From: an uncultured Prevotellaceae bacterium
GTDB taxonomy: Bacteria > Bacteroidota > Bacteroidia > Bacteroidales > Muribaculaceae
NCBI GenBank assembly: GCA_937896015.1
Contig: CALBLR010000240.1
Coordinates: forward strand, 1 to 5,831
Direction of reading: 5' to 3'
DNA: 5,831 bases
The position numbers and the translations under genes were made by a program. Of this stretch, positions 1-5,831 are shown piece after piece (the stretch's first letter is position 1; each line of letters starts with the position of its first letter). The notes below the pieces were generated by a model. That model saw only the letters and a list, made by a program, of their open reading frames with translations. It had not been told where the DNA came from and did not search any database.

Positions 1-295
1 CGGCCTGGCCATGCGCGGCGGACACGACATCACGGCCTGGCTCAATGCCGCCATCGATGCCGTGTGCACCCTGCTCAAGCCCCGTAAAAGCACCCGCAAG
101 GGCGTGGGCTCCCCAGTGGGCGGACGCAGCTACCGCAAGGCCAAGCCTGCGTCTGCCGCCCCGCAGCCGCAGGAGGAGGGACCCACCGAGGCCGAGATCG
201 ACGCTGTGCTCGACAAAATCAAGCGGTCGGGCTACAGCGCGCTCACCGATGCCGAGCGCGACACGCTGTTTCGCGCCTCGTCGAAACGCAATTGA
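1..295 (+). CDS. Rhomboid-family intramembrane serine protease, C-terminal end (5' partial)
   Basis: The reading frame is open from base 2 to a TGA at 293-295, so the true start lies left of the window; the ATG at 11 is internal. About 97 residues are visible. The first part (GLAMRGGHDITAWLNAAID) resembles the end of the last membrane helix and the following juxtamembrane stretch of Bacteroidales rhomboid proteases. A basic, Pro/Ala/Gln-rich linker follows, then an acidic helical tail (EAEIDAVLDKIKRSGYSAL and a following LTDAERDTLFRAS). That tail matches the short C-terminal domain (DUF6576-like) found after the rhomboid core in this phylum. Rhomboids cleave transmembrane substrates within the membrane, but the catalytic Ser-His part is outside the window, so activity cannot be judged. 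The EEP gene follows closely on the same strand, suggesting co-transcription. The assignment rests on remembered family pattern, not on a search. Confidence 0.75.
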   Translation, partial: GLAMRGGHDITAWLNAAIDAVCTLLKPRKSTRKGVGSPVGGRSYRKAKPASAAPQPQEEGPTEAEIDAVLDKIKRSGYSALTDAERDTLFRASSKRN

Positions 296-369
296 ACTGA
301 CTTGACCATACATTCCAACGAATTTTGAGCAGCAGAGTTAATAATCGCAGCCGCAAGGCAATCAATGGC

Positions 370-1512
370 ATGGTGGCCCTTTGGCAAGTGGCCGCCTGGA
401 TGCTGACTGTGGCTCTGGCCGCGGCCTTGGTGGCGGGCGCCTATGGCGGGTGCCTCGACCCGCGCCGCCACTCGGCTCTGTGGTCGCTCTTCACGCTGGC
501 CTTCCCGGTGGTGCTGGCCGCAGTGCTTGCGGCTATTGCCGCATGGGCGCTTATGCGCCGGTGGGGCAGGGTGGCTGTGCTTGCGGTGGCCGTGGTGGTG
601 TCGTGGCCCATGGTAAGGGTCACCGCACCCATCAATCTGGCCTCGCCCGGCGATGCCGACTCCACCCGCAGCTTCAAGCTGCTCTCATTCAATGTGATGA
701 ACCACGGCACCTACGACGGCAAGCAAAAGGATCGCAACCCCAGCATGGACTATATCCTTAGCCAGGATGCCGACCTTGTGCTGCTGCAAGAGGCCGCCGT
801 GGTCGACAGCAACTTCCTCGACCTGCCGTCAATTAAGATGATGAAACCCGAGCTGCTGCGCCGCTACCCCTACCGCTCGCGCGGCTATCACGACCAGGTG
901 CTGCTGTCGAAGTATCCTTTCAAGGTGGTCGACAACACCAACATAGGCCGCGGCGTGATTGAGCCCGACGAGCAGGCCACGTTCTACCGCTTCTATGCCA
1001 AGGTCTACGATGTGCAGATGCCCCACGGGCAGCAGCTGAGGCTGGTGAACGTGCACTTGCAGTCGATAGGGCTCACCAGCGACGACAAGGACCTGTATAT
1101 GCGGCTCACGCGCCTCGACGAGGGCATGGGCTCGCGCCGCGAGATGCGCGCCGTTAAGCATTCGCTCGTCGACAAGCTCAGTTTTGCATTCCGCCGCCGA
1201 GCCGCCGCCGCGTGGAATTTGCGCCGTGTGCTCGACGCCAGTCCAGGCAACGTGGTCTTGGCCGGCGACTTCAACGACACCCCCGGCTCGTATGCCTACC
1301 GCACCATACGCGGCGGCGACATGGCCGATGCCTGGGCCGACTGCGCCCTTGGCCCAACCTACACCTTCCACGCCAACCGCCTCTACTTCCACATCGACCA
1401 GGTGCTGTATCGCGGCAACCTCAAGGCGGTGTCGATAAAGCGCGACCGCGCGGGCGACAGCGACCACTATCCGCTTGTGGCCGAATTCGAGTGGGCGCCG
1501 CCCGGACGGTGA
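370..1512 (+). CDS. Membrane-anchored endonuclease/exonuclease/phosphatase (EEP) family protein
   Basis: A 380-residue protein if started at ATG 370. Three hydrophobic segments (about residues 3-26, 37-62 and 68-83) are followed by an EEP (DNase I-like) hydrolase domain from about residue 103 to the end. The family's metal and catalytic motifs are all visible: LSFNV (N108), LLQEA (E141), VNVHLQS (H229), AGDFN (D300, N302), HIDQV (D343) and DSDHYP (D365, H366). The domain therefore looks active, cleaving a phosphodiester or phosphomonoester, but the family spans nucleases, sphingomyelinases and inositol phosphatases, so the substrate is unknown. The basic RRWGR loop between segments 2 and 3 suggests the catalytic domain faces the periplasm. 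The start is uncertain. A TTG at 325 would add 15 residues, including RSRK, which fits positive-inside topology. However, codons in 325-369 are less GC-biased than the gene, no ribosome binding site precedes the TTG, and AAGG at 355-358 precedes the ATG. It probably forms an operon with the upstream rhomboid gene. Confidence 0.88.
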   Translation: MVALWQVAAWMLTVALAAALVAGAYGGCLDPRRHSALWSLFTLAFPVVLAAVLAAIAAWALMRRWGRVAVLAVAVVVSWPMVRVTAPINLASPGDADSTRSFKLLSFNVMNHGTYDGKQKDRNPSMDYILSQDADLVLLQEAAVVDSNFLDLPSIKMMKPELLRRYPYRSRGYHDQVLLSKYPFKVVDNTNIGRGVIEPDEQATFYRFYAKVYDVQMPHGQQLRLVNVHLQSIGLTSDDKDLYMRLTRLDEGMGSRREMRAVKHSLVDKLSFAFRRRAAAAWNLRRVLDASPGNVVLAGDFNDTPGSYAYRTIRGGDMADAWADCALGPTYTFHANRLYFHIDQVLYRGNLKAVSIKRDRAGDSDHYPLVAEFEWAPPGR

Positions 1513-1561
1513 TCAACGACAACAGACAACACACAATACTCACAGATAAAGTTTTTTATAT

Positions 1562-3685
1562 ATGAGAAAGTTATTTTTATCAACCGCCGCCGCATGCTGC
1601 CTTGCTTTGGTGGCAAGCGGTGCTAACAAGAAGAACGTGAAGCATCAAAATCCGTTCATGACGCCCTATGCCACACAGTATGGCATTCCGCCATTCGACA
1701 AAATCACCATTGCCGACTATCTGCCCGCCCTCAAGGCCGGCATCGAGCAGCACAACGAGGAAATCAGCGCCATCGTGGCGCAGCGCTCGCGAGCCGACTT
1801 CGACAACACCGTGCTGGCTCTCGACAACAGCGGTGAACTGTTCAACAAGGTGGCATATGTCTACTATGCCCTGTGTGAGAGCGACAACACGCCCGAAATG
1901 CAGAAACTCTCGGAGCAGATAGCCCCCATGCTCACCGCGCACAACGATGAGATTTACATGAACGAGGGCCTGTTTCAGCGCATCAAGGCCGTGCACGACA
2001 ATGCCCAGAAACTCGGCCTCACCAAGGTGCAGCTGCGCCTCACCGACAAGTACTACAAGCGCTTCGTGCGCAATGGCGCACTGCTGAGCGAGGCCCAGAA
2101 GGACACCCTAAAGGACATCAACAAGCGCCAGGCCGCGCTCGAACTCTCGTTTACCAACAATGTGATGCACGAGATTGCCAACAACGTGATCCTGGTCGAC
2201 GACAAGGCCCGGCTCAGCGGCCTCTCGCAGCAGACCATCGACGACGCAGCCGCCCTTGCAGCCAAGCGCGGCGAGCAGGGCAAGTGGGCCTTCACCGCCA
2301 GCGGCGCCACTCGCCTGGCCGTGCTCACCAGCGCCGACAACCGCGCCCTGCGCCAGCAGATGTATGAAACCTACACCAACACCGCCAGCCGCGGCAACGA
2401 GTGGGACAACAGCAAAAACATCAACGAAATCATTCTGCTGCGCCAGCAAAAGGCCCGCCTGCTGGGCTTCGAGACTTTTGCCGACTACGCCCTCGACCCC
2501 GTGATGGCCAAGACCGTGGGCAACGCCGAGAAGCTGCTCTACCAAATCTTCAATCCGGCAGTGGCCAAGGTTAAGGAGGAGGTGGCCGACATGCAAGCCT
2601 ATGCCGACGCCCACGGCGGCAACTTCAAGATTGCCCCTTGGGACTATTACTACTATGCCGAGAAGGTAAAGAAGGAGAAGTTTAACTTCAGCGAAGACGA
2701 GGTGCGCCCATACTTTGAGCTCAACAGCGTGATAAAGAACGGCGTGTTCTACTGCGCCAACAAGCTCTACGGCCTCACGTTCACCGAACTCAAGAAAGCC
2801 CCGAAATACAATCCCGAGGTCACCGTGTATGACGTGAAGGACGCCAGCGGCAAGCACCTGGCCGTGTTCATGACCGACTACTTCCCACGCGCCACCAAGG
2901 CTCAGGGCGCATGGATGAGCGAACTCAACTCGGAGTACAACTACGAGGGCAAGAGCGAGCGCCCCATTGTGTACAATGTGGCCAGCTTCACTCCAGCCAC
3001 CAAGAGCATGCCGTCGCTGCTCACCATCGATGAGGTGCAGACCGCCTTCCACGAGTTTGGCCACGCCCTGCAGGGCATGCTCACACAGGCGCAGTTCCGC
3101 GGCCTGGCCGGCACCAATGTTGACCGCGACATAGTGGAGATGCACTCGCAAATCAACGAGCACTGGGCACTGCTGCCCGAGGTGCTGAAGAACTATGCCC
3201 GCCACTACAAGACGGGCGAGGTGATTCCGCAGACTTTGGTCGACAAGGTGATCGAGACTTCGAAATTCAACCAGGGCTTCATGATGACCGAACTTGTGGG
3301 CGCAGCACTGCTCGACATTGAGTGGCACAAGCTCAACTGGTGCACCGGCATCGACGTGCGCGGCTTCGAGCGCTCAGTGGCCCGCCGCATAGGCATGCCC
3401 GACGAGGTGCAGTTCCGCTATCGCAGCCCCTACTTCAAGCACATCTTCGACAACGACCAGTACAGCTGCGGCTACTACACCTACCTGTGGTCGCAGGTGC
3501 TTGAGGCCGACGCCTGGGAGGTGTTCAAGAAGATGGGCCCCATGAATCCAGAGGCTGCCGCACGCTACCGCAAGATATTTCTTGAATCGGGCGACACCGA
3601 GGATGCCATGACACAGTTCAAGTCCTTCACCGGCACCGACCCCGACGCCACACCCCTGCTGCGCAACCACGGCCTCGTTGAGTAA
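1562..3685 (+). CDS. dcp: Secreted M3-family zinc metallopeptidase, Dcp-like peptidyl-dipeptidase
   Basis: A complete 707-residue protein, close to the usual length of Dcp/oligopeptidase A enzymes (about 680-710). The zinc site HEFGH is at 497-501, and the third ligand is E526 in DIVEMHSQ, 25 residues after H501 as in Escherichia coli Dcp. Tyrosines Y634 and Y641 in the C-terminal segment around HIFDNDQYSCGYYTYLW keep the seven-residue spacing of the substrate-binding tyrosines of Dcp. The mostly helical N-terminal half (about 30-330) is typical of M3 enzymes, which enclose a deep cleft that admits only short peptides. The expected activity is release of C-terminal dipeptides. Residues 1-21 (RK, then a hydrophobic Ala/Leu-rich stretch ending ASGA) form a signal peptide without a convincing lipobox, so the enzyme is probably periplasmic, unlike cytoplasmic E. 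coli Dcp. It lies 49 bp after the EEP gene. The leader is AT-rich with no strong Shine-Dalgarno, which is normal for this phylum. The distinction from other M3 oligopeptidases rests on overall motif resemblance. Confidence 0.93.
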   Translation: MRKLFLSTAAACCLALVASGANKKNVKHQNPFMTPYATQYGIPPFDKITIADYLPALKAGIEQHNEEISAIVAQRSRADFDNTVLALDNSGELFNKVAYVYYALCESDNTPEMQKLSEQIAPMLTAHNDEIYMNEGLFQRIKAVHDNAQKLGLTKVQLRLTDKYYKRFVRNGALLSEAQKDTLKDINKRQAALELSFTNNVMHEIANNVILVDDKARLSGLSQQTIDDAAALAAKRGEQGKWAFTASGATRLAVLTSADNRALRQQMYETYTNTASRGNEWDNSKNINEIILLRQQKARLLGFETFADYALDPVMAKTVGNAEKLLYQIFNPAVAKVKEEVADMQAYADAHGGNFKIAPWDYYYYAEKVKKEKFNFSEDEVRPYFELNSVIKNGVFYCANKLYGLTFTELKKAPKYNPEVTVYDVKDASGKHLAVFMTDYFPRATKAQGAWMSELNSEYNYEGKSERPIVYNVASFTPATKSMPSLLTIDEVQTAFHEFGHALQGMLTQAQFRGLAGTNVDRDIVEMHSQINEHWALLPEVLKNYARHYKTGEVIPQTLVDKVIETSKFNQGFMMTELVGAALLDIEWHKLNWCTGIDVRGFERSVARRIGMPDEVQFRYRSPYFKHIFDNDQYSCGYYTYLWSQVLEADAWEVFKKMGPMNPEAAARYRKIFLESGDTEDAMTQFKSFTGTDPDATPLLRNHGLVE

Positions 3686-3709
3686 TCACGGCCTAAAGCA
3701 AAACGCACT

Positions 3710-3745
3710 GCGGCCCGGCTTGACACGTTTGTCAGGCCGGGCCGC
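3710..3745. terminator. Bidirectional intrinsic terminator hairpin between convergent genes
   Basis: Bases 3710-3725 pair with 3730-3745 to give a 16 bp stem, with one G-T (G-U in RNA) pair at 3720/3735 and a four-base CGTT loop. The outer ten pairs are all G-C. The hairpin begins 24 bp after the stop of the M3 peptidase gene and ends 27 bp before the stop of the - strand lipoprotein gene, so it can serve both. Read on the - strand it is followed by a T-rich run (GCGTTTTGCTTT). On the + strand the following tract (TTGCTTGTGCG) is a weaker U-tract. Termination is inferred from position and structure. Confidence 0.8.
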
Positions 3746-3772
3746 TTGCTTGTGCGCTTCAGGAGAGTGCGC

Positions 3773-5191
3773 CTATCGTTTCATTTGCTTGGCTTGCTTC
3801 AGCTTGCCCAGCAGGCTCGGAGCCGCATTGAATTCGTTGGGCTGGAATGCCACACACGGGAAGCCTGCTATGGCACCGTTGATGTCGAACTGCGCCATCA
3901 CCTTCTTGTCGGCGCTGATGTAGGTGGGCAGGATGCTCACCTTCTCGTTATATGTGTATCCCTTGGCCGAGAGCCAGTCTTTTATGTAGGGCGAGCGCAG
4001 CGTCTTCGACTCGTCGGCAATCACCAGAGCAGCAGCATACTTGCCGCCGTCGTCCATAATCAGAATCTGCGGGAAGTCCTGCGAACTGGTGGTCACAATC
4101 AGTCCCAGCAAGCCGCCAAAGCCGTCGTCGGTGGTGCCGGTGAAGTAGCTCTGCTTCTTGTATTGCTCCACAGCTTCGCTCAGTGTCATGGTGCCGAAGT
4201 CGGTGAGCGGTGCGGGGAAGTTTACAGTCTCGGGCGGCACTTGGCCGCTGAGGTCGTTGTAGGCATAGTGTATGCTGGGCATGAACGATGATGCCGATCC
4301 CTCGGGCTTGTCCATCGATACATAGGCCACGCATTTCATCAGGTAGTTGTAGTAGATTTGCGAGCCGTCGCTGGCGTCCTTCATCGAGGTGTATTTGAAG
4401 CCGGTGCGGCTCAGGCATGTGTCGACCTCGGCTGTGGTGGGACGGTTCTCAAGGGTGTAATACACAGCGGCCTCCTCGAGCTTGCTCTTGGTGGCCACGT
4501 CAAACCAGTAGCGCACGCTGGCGTGCTTCCGCCCGTTTTTGGCCTTGAACACATACACGCCGTTGTCGATCTTCGATGCGGTTGAGTCGAGCGTGTTGCC
4601 GCAATACTGCTCCATCAGCTCCACCAGCTCCACGGGTGCGTAGTGGCCCAGATAGGGCACTGCCAGTCCGGCCTGTGCGGCGTCGCTGAGGTCGTTGAGC
4701 CGGCCCCACGAGAAGGCGTCGTTGGTCGGGCCGGGCAGCACGTAGAATTTGCTGCCGCTCTCTTCCAGGGCCACATGGGCGTTGTCTTTGCCCTGGTTGT
4801 ACACCTTTATGCCATTTTGCTCGCTCTCGGCGGCATATCCGTCGGCGGCGAGGCGCTTGGTCAGGGCTTCAAGCTCATCTGCGCCAGCATATTCGCCCTT
4901 GGCGTAGCGGTAGATTTTTGTTTCGGGGTCGAAGCAGTAGGTGTAGCTCAACTGCGCGTTCTTAATGTTCTTCACCGCGCGCAGGTGAATGCTGTCGGTC
5001 TTCACCACCTGGAAGCCGCGCGCCGTTTCGCTCGCGCTCACCTCGTCGATGGTTTTGTCGAAGTCGGTGATTGGCAGCGCCCACTCGCTGGGGTTCACCG
5101 CAGGCTCGTCGTTTTTGTCGTTGCACGATGTGGCTGCGGGCAGCATCATTGCGGCCACAGCCAGTGCAGATAGTAATTTAGTCTTGCTCAT
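3773..5191 (-). CDS. Putative surface lipoprotein of unknown function with three internal repeats
   Basis: A 472-residue protein that I do not recognise by family. It starts at the ATG at 5191-5189 (MSKTK). A longer frame reaches a TTG at 5245, but that codon lies inside the -7 promoter box, so it cannot be the start. Residues 1-22 form a signal peptide with a loose Bacteroidetes-type lipobox (AATSC, lipidated Cys23). NDKNDEP follows, an acidic tail resembling the lipoprotein export signal that sends such proteins to the cell surface. The mature part looks like three diverged repeats, roughly 39-155, 182-310 and 325-452. Each begins with a short helix-like segment (TIDEV; LVELMEQY; LSEAVEQY), then predicted strands, then a helix ending in a glycine-aromatic pair (DGY at 117-119, TGF at 263-265, KGY at 410-412), then more strands. 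The glycine spacing is 146 and 147 residues. No catalytic motif is visible. A binding or structural envelope role is possible but unproven. It is convergent with the peptidase gene and divergent from the sigma factor gene. Confidence 0.85.
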   Translation of the reverse strand: MSKTKLLSALAVAAMMLPAATSCNDKNDEPAVNPSEWALPITDFDKTIDEVSASETARGFQVVKTDSIHLRAVKNIKNAQLSYTYCFDPETKIYRYAKGEYAGADELEALTKRLAADGYAAESEQNGIKVYNQGKDNAHVALEESGSKFYVLPGPTNDAFSWGRLNDLSDAAQAGLAVPYLGHYAPVELVELMEQYCGNTLDSTASKIDNGVYVFKAKNGRKHASVRYWFDVATKSKLEEAAVYYTLENRPTTAEVDTCLSRTGFKYTSMKDASDGSQIYYNYLMKCVAYVSMDKPEGSASSFMPSIHYAYNDLSGQVPPETVNFPAPLTDFGTMTLSEAVEQYKKQSYFTGTTDDGFGGLLGLIVTTSSQDFPQILIMDDGGKYAAALVIADESKTLRSPYIKDWLSAKGYTYNEKVSILPTYISADKKVMAQFDINGAIAGFPCVAFQPNEFNAAPSLLGKLKQAKQMKR

Positions 5192-5242
5192 AATCAAAAT
5201 CATTATAGTTTTTAATAGTGACACTTGAATTTTTTCAAAGTG

Positions 5243-5274
5243 CAAATATAGCGCATTTCAGTTGGTTGTGGCAA
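5243..5274 (-). promoter_or_regulatory. Bacteroidetes-type promoter for the lipoprotein gene
   Basis: On the - strand the -7 element TATATTTG occupies 5250-5243, a full match to TAnnTTTG. A TTG at 5274-5272 sits 21 bases upstream in the place of the -33 element. Transcription would begin near 5237, giving a leader of about 45 bases that is AT-rich and has no Shine-Dalgarno sequence, as is usual in Bacteroidota. The site rules out the longer lipoprotein start at 5245. Confidence 0.7.
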
Positions 5275-5299
5275 TAATTGCGTCAATAGTGTGAGTTTT

Positions 5300-5333
5300 T
5301 TTGCAGTGCGGCGTTACAAATGTCCTACCTTTG
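5300..5333 (+). promoter_or_regulatory. Bacteroidetes-type promoter for the ECF sigma factor gene
   Basis: The -7 element TACCTTTG lies at 5326-5333, a full match to TAnnTTTG. A TTTG at 5300-5303 lies 22 bases upstream as a -33 candidate, slightly beyond the usual spacing. Transcription would start near 5339, leaving a leader of only about 15 bases before the ATG at 5354. This suggests the sigma gene is read by the housekeeping sigma factor, though autoregulation cannot be excluded. Confidence 0.7.
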
Positions 5334-5353
5334 CGTGTTTTTAAGTGAAAGCA

Positions 5354-5831
5354 ATGGACAATGAAGCGATGACATCCACATTCAGCCGCCTGCGCCTGCG
5401 CCTGCTGGGCATGGCGCAGCGCATCACCGGCAACGTCGACGACGCTGCCGATGCCGTGCAGGACGCATTCGCGCGGTTGTGGATGCGCCGCTCGCAGCTG
5501 CCCGGCGAGGCGGCCGAGGGAACTGCAGTGGTGGCCGTGCGCAATGCCAGCCTCGATGCGGTGCGCCGCCGCAACGCCCGCCGCAGTGTGCCGCTCGAGG
5601 CCGCTGCGGCCGAGGCCGGCGAACCCACGCAGTGGGCCGAGCGGGCCGAAGCCTACCGCCAGGTGCGCGCCATAATCGACACGCGGCTCACCGAGTCGCA
5701 GAGGCGGGTGCTGGTGATGCGCGACTTCGAGGGCCGCGGCTTCGACGAAATTGCCGAGACGCTGGGCATAAGCCCTGAAAGCGCGCGCATGCAGCTGAGC
5801 CGCGCCCGCAAGGCGGTGCGCGAGTGCTACC
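5354..5831 (+). CDS. ECF-type RNA polymerase sigma-70 factor (3' partial)
   Basis: The frame opens at ATG 5354 and runs off the right edge after 159 codons plus one base; no stop is seen. Sigma region 2 spans about residues 11-76. It includes a region 2.2-like core-binding helix (DAADAVQDAFARLW, 30-43) and a basic region 2.4-like stretch (AVRNASLDAVRRRNARR, 61-77). After a short Ala/Glu-rich linker, region 4 covers about 112-158. It has LTESQRRVLVMRDFEG, then the helix-turn-helix FDEIAETLGISPESARMQL, which recognises the -35 element. Regions 1.1 and 3 are absent, which defines the ECF group. Members are usually 160-200 residues, so only a little is missing. An in-frame TAA at 5342-5344 bounds the frame upstream; GTG 5345 and ATG 5369 are alternative starts. 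Any anti-sigma partner would lie beyond the window. The gene is divergent from the lipoprotein gene. Confidence 0.9.
   Translation, partial: MDNEAMTSTFSRLRLRLLGMAQRITGNVDDAADAVQDAFARLWMRRSQLPGEAAEGTAVVAVRNASLDAVRRRNARRSVPLEAAAAEAGEPTQWAERAEAYRQVRAIIDTRLTESQRRVLVMRDFEGRGFDEIAETLGISPESARMQLSRARKAVRECY

Noticed and set aside
829..1467. A 212-codon open frame on the - strand inside the EEP gene
   Set aside because: It is a compositional shadow of the EEP domain, with no recognisable motif and no start signal.
1513..1561. A separate promoter for the peptidase gene in the 49 bp gap
   Set aside because: The gap is AT-rich but has no TAnnTTTG match with a -33 element, so no promoter was called; read-through from upstream or an unusual promoter is possible.
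1562..1624. Lipoprotein signal in the peptidase, using Cys12 or Cys13
   Set aside because: The cysteines fall inside the hydrophobic core, too close to the N-terminus, with no Leu/Val at position -3; a type I signal peptide fits better.
2108..3328. A 406-codon open frame on the - strand inside the peptidase gene
   Set aside because: It is antisense to a clearly conserved enzyme. Strong GC bias at third codon positions leaves few stop codons on the opposite strand, and the translation (runs of Val, Leu, His, Gly) shows no domain.
3746..4291. A 181-codon + strand open frame opposite the lipoprotein gene
   Set aside because: It begins right after the terminator hairpin, has no promoter, and is antisense to a gene with a clear signal peptide and promoter.
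5192..5245. An 18-residue N-terminal extension of the lipoprotein starting at TTG 5245
   Set aside because: The TTG lies within the -7 box and upstream of the expected transcript start; the signal peptide reads correctly from 5191.

Overview
The window looks like chromosomal DNA from a GC-rich member of the Bacteroidota, most likely order Bacteroidales. Three things point there. Two promoter-like sites match the Bacteroidetes -7 element (TAnnTTTG). One protein has a lipoprotein signal followed by an acidic, export-type tail. The gene set (rhomboid protease with a short C-terminal domain, membrane-anchored EEP hydrolase, secreted M3 peptidase, ECF sigma factor) is typical of that group. Genus cannot be fixed from this sequence. 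Coding DNA is strongly GC-rich at third positions, and the intergenic strips are much more AT-rich.

Layout, left to right. (1) The 3' end of a rhomboid-family intramembrane protease gene runs in from the left edge on the + strand. (2) A three-TM membrane protein with an endonuclease/exonuclease/phosphatase (EEP) domain follows closely on the same strand. (3) After a 49 bp gap comes a complete secreted M3 metallopeptidase of the Dcp (peptidyl-dipeptidase) type. (4) A 16 bp GC-rich hairpin separates this from a convergent - strand gene and probably terminates transcription in both directions. (5) The - strand gene encodes a 472-residue lipoprotein that I do not recognise by family; it appears to be built from three diverged repeats of about 146 residues. 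(6) A divergent intergenic region of about 160 bp carries one Bacteroidetes-type promoter in each direction. (7) An ECF-type sigma-70 factor begins on the + strand and is cut by the right edge.

Genes 1 and 2, and possibly 3, may form one envelope-related transcription unit, since all three products are membrane or exported proteins. The lipoprotein and the sigma factor are divergent and could share regulation, but the sequence shows only adjacency. No RNA genes, CRISPR arrays, insertion sequences or phage genes were seen. No gene-free stretch exceeds 300 bases. The region is mostly ordinary housekeeping and envelope biology; the least explained item is the triplicated lipoprotein beside the sigma factor.
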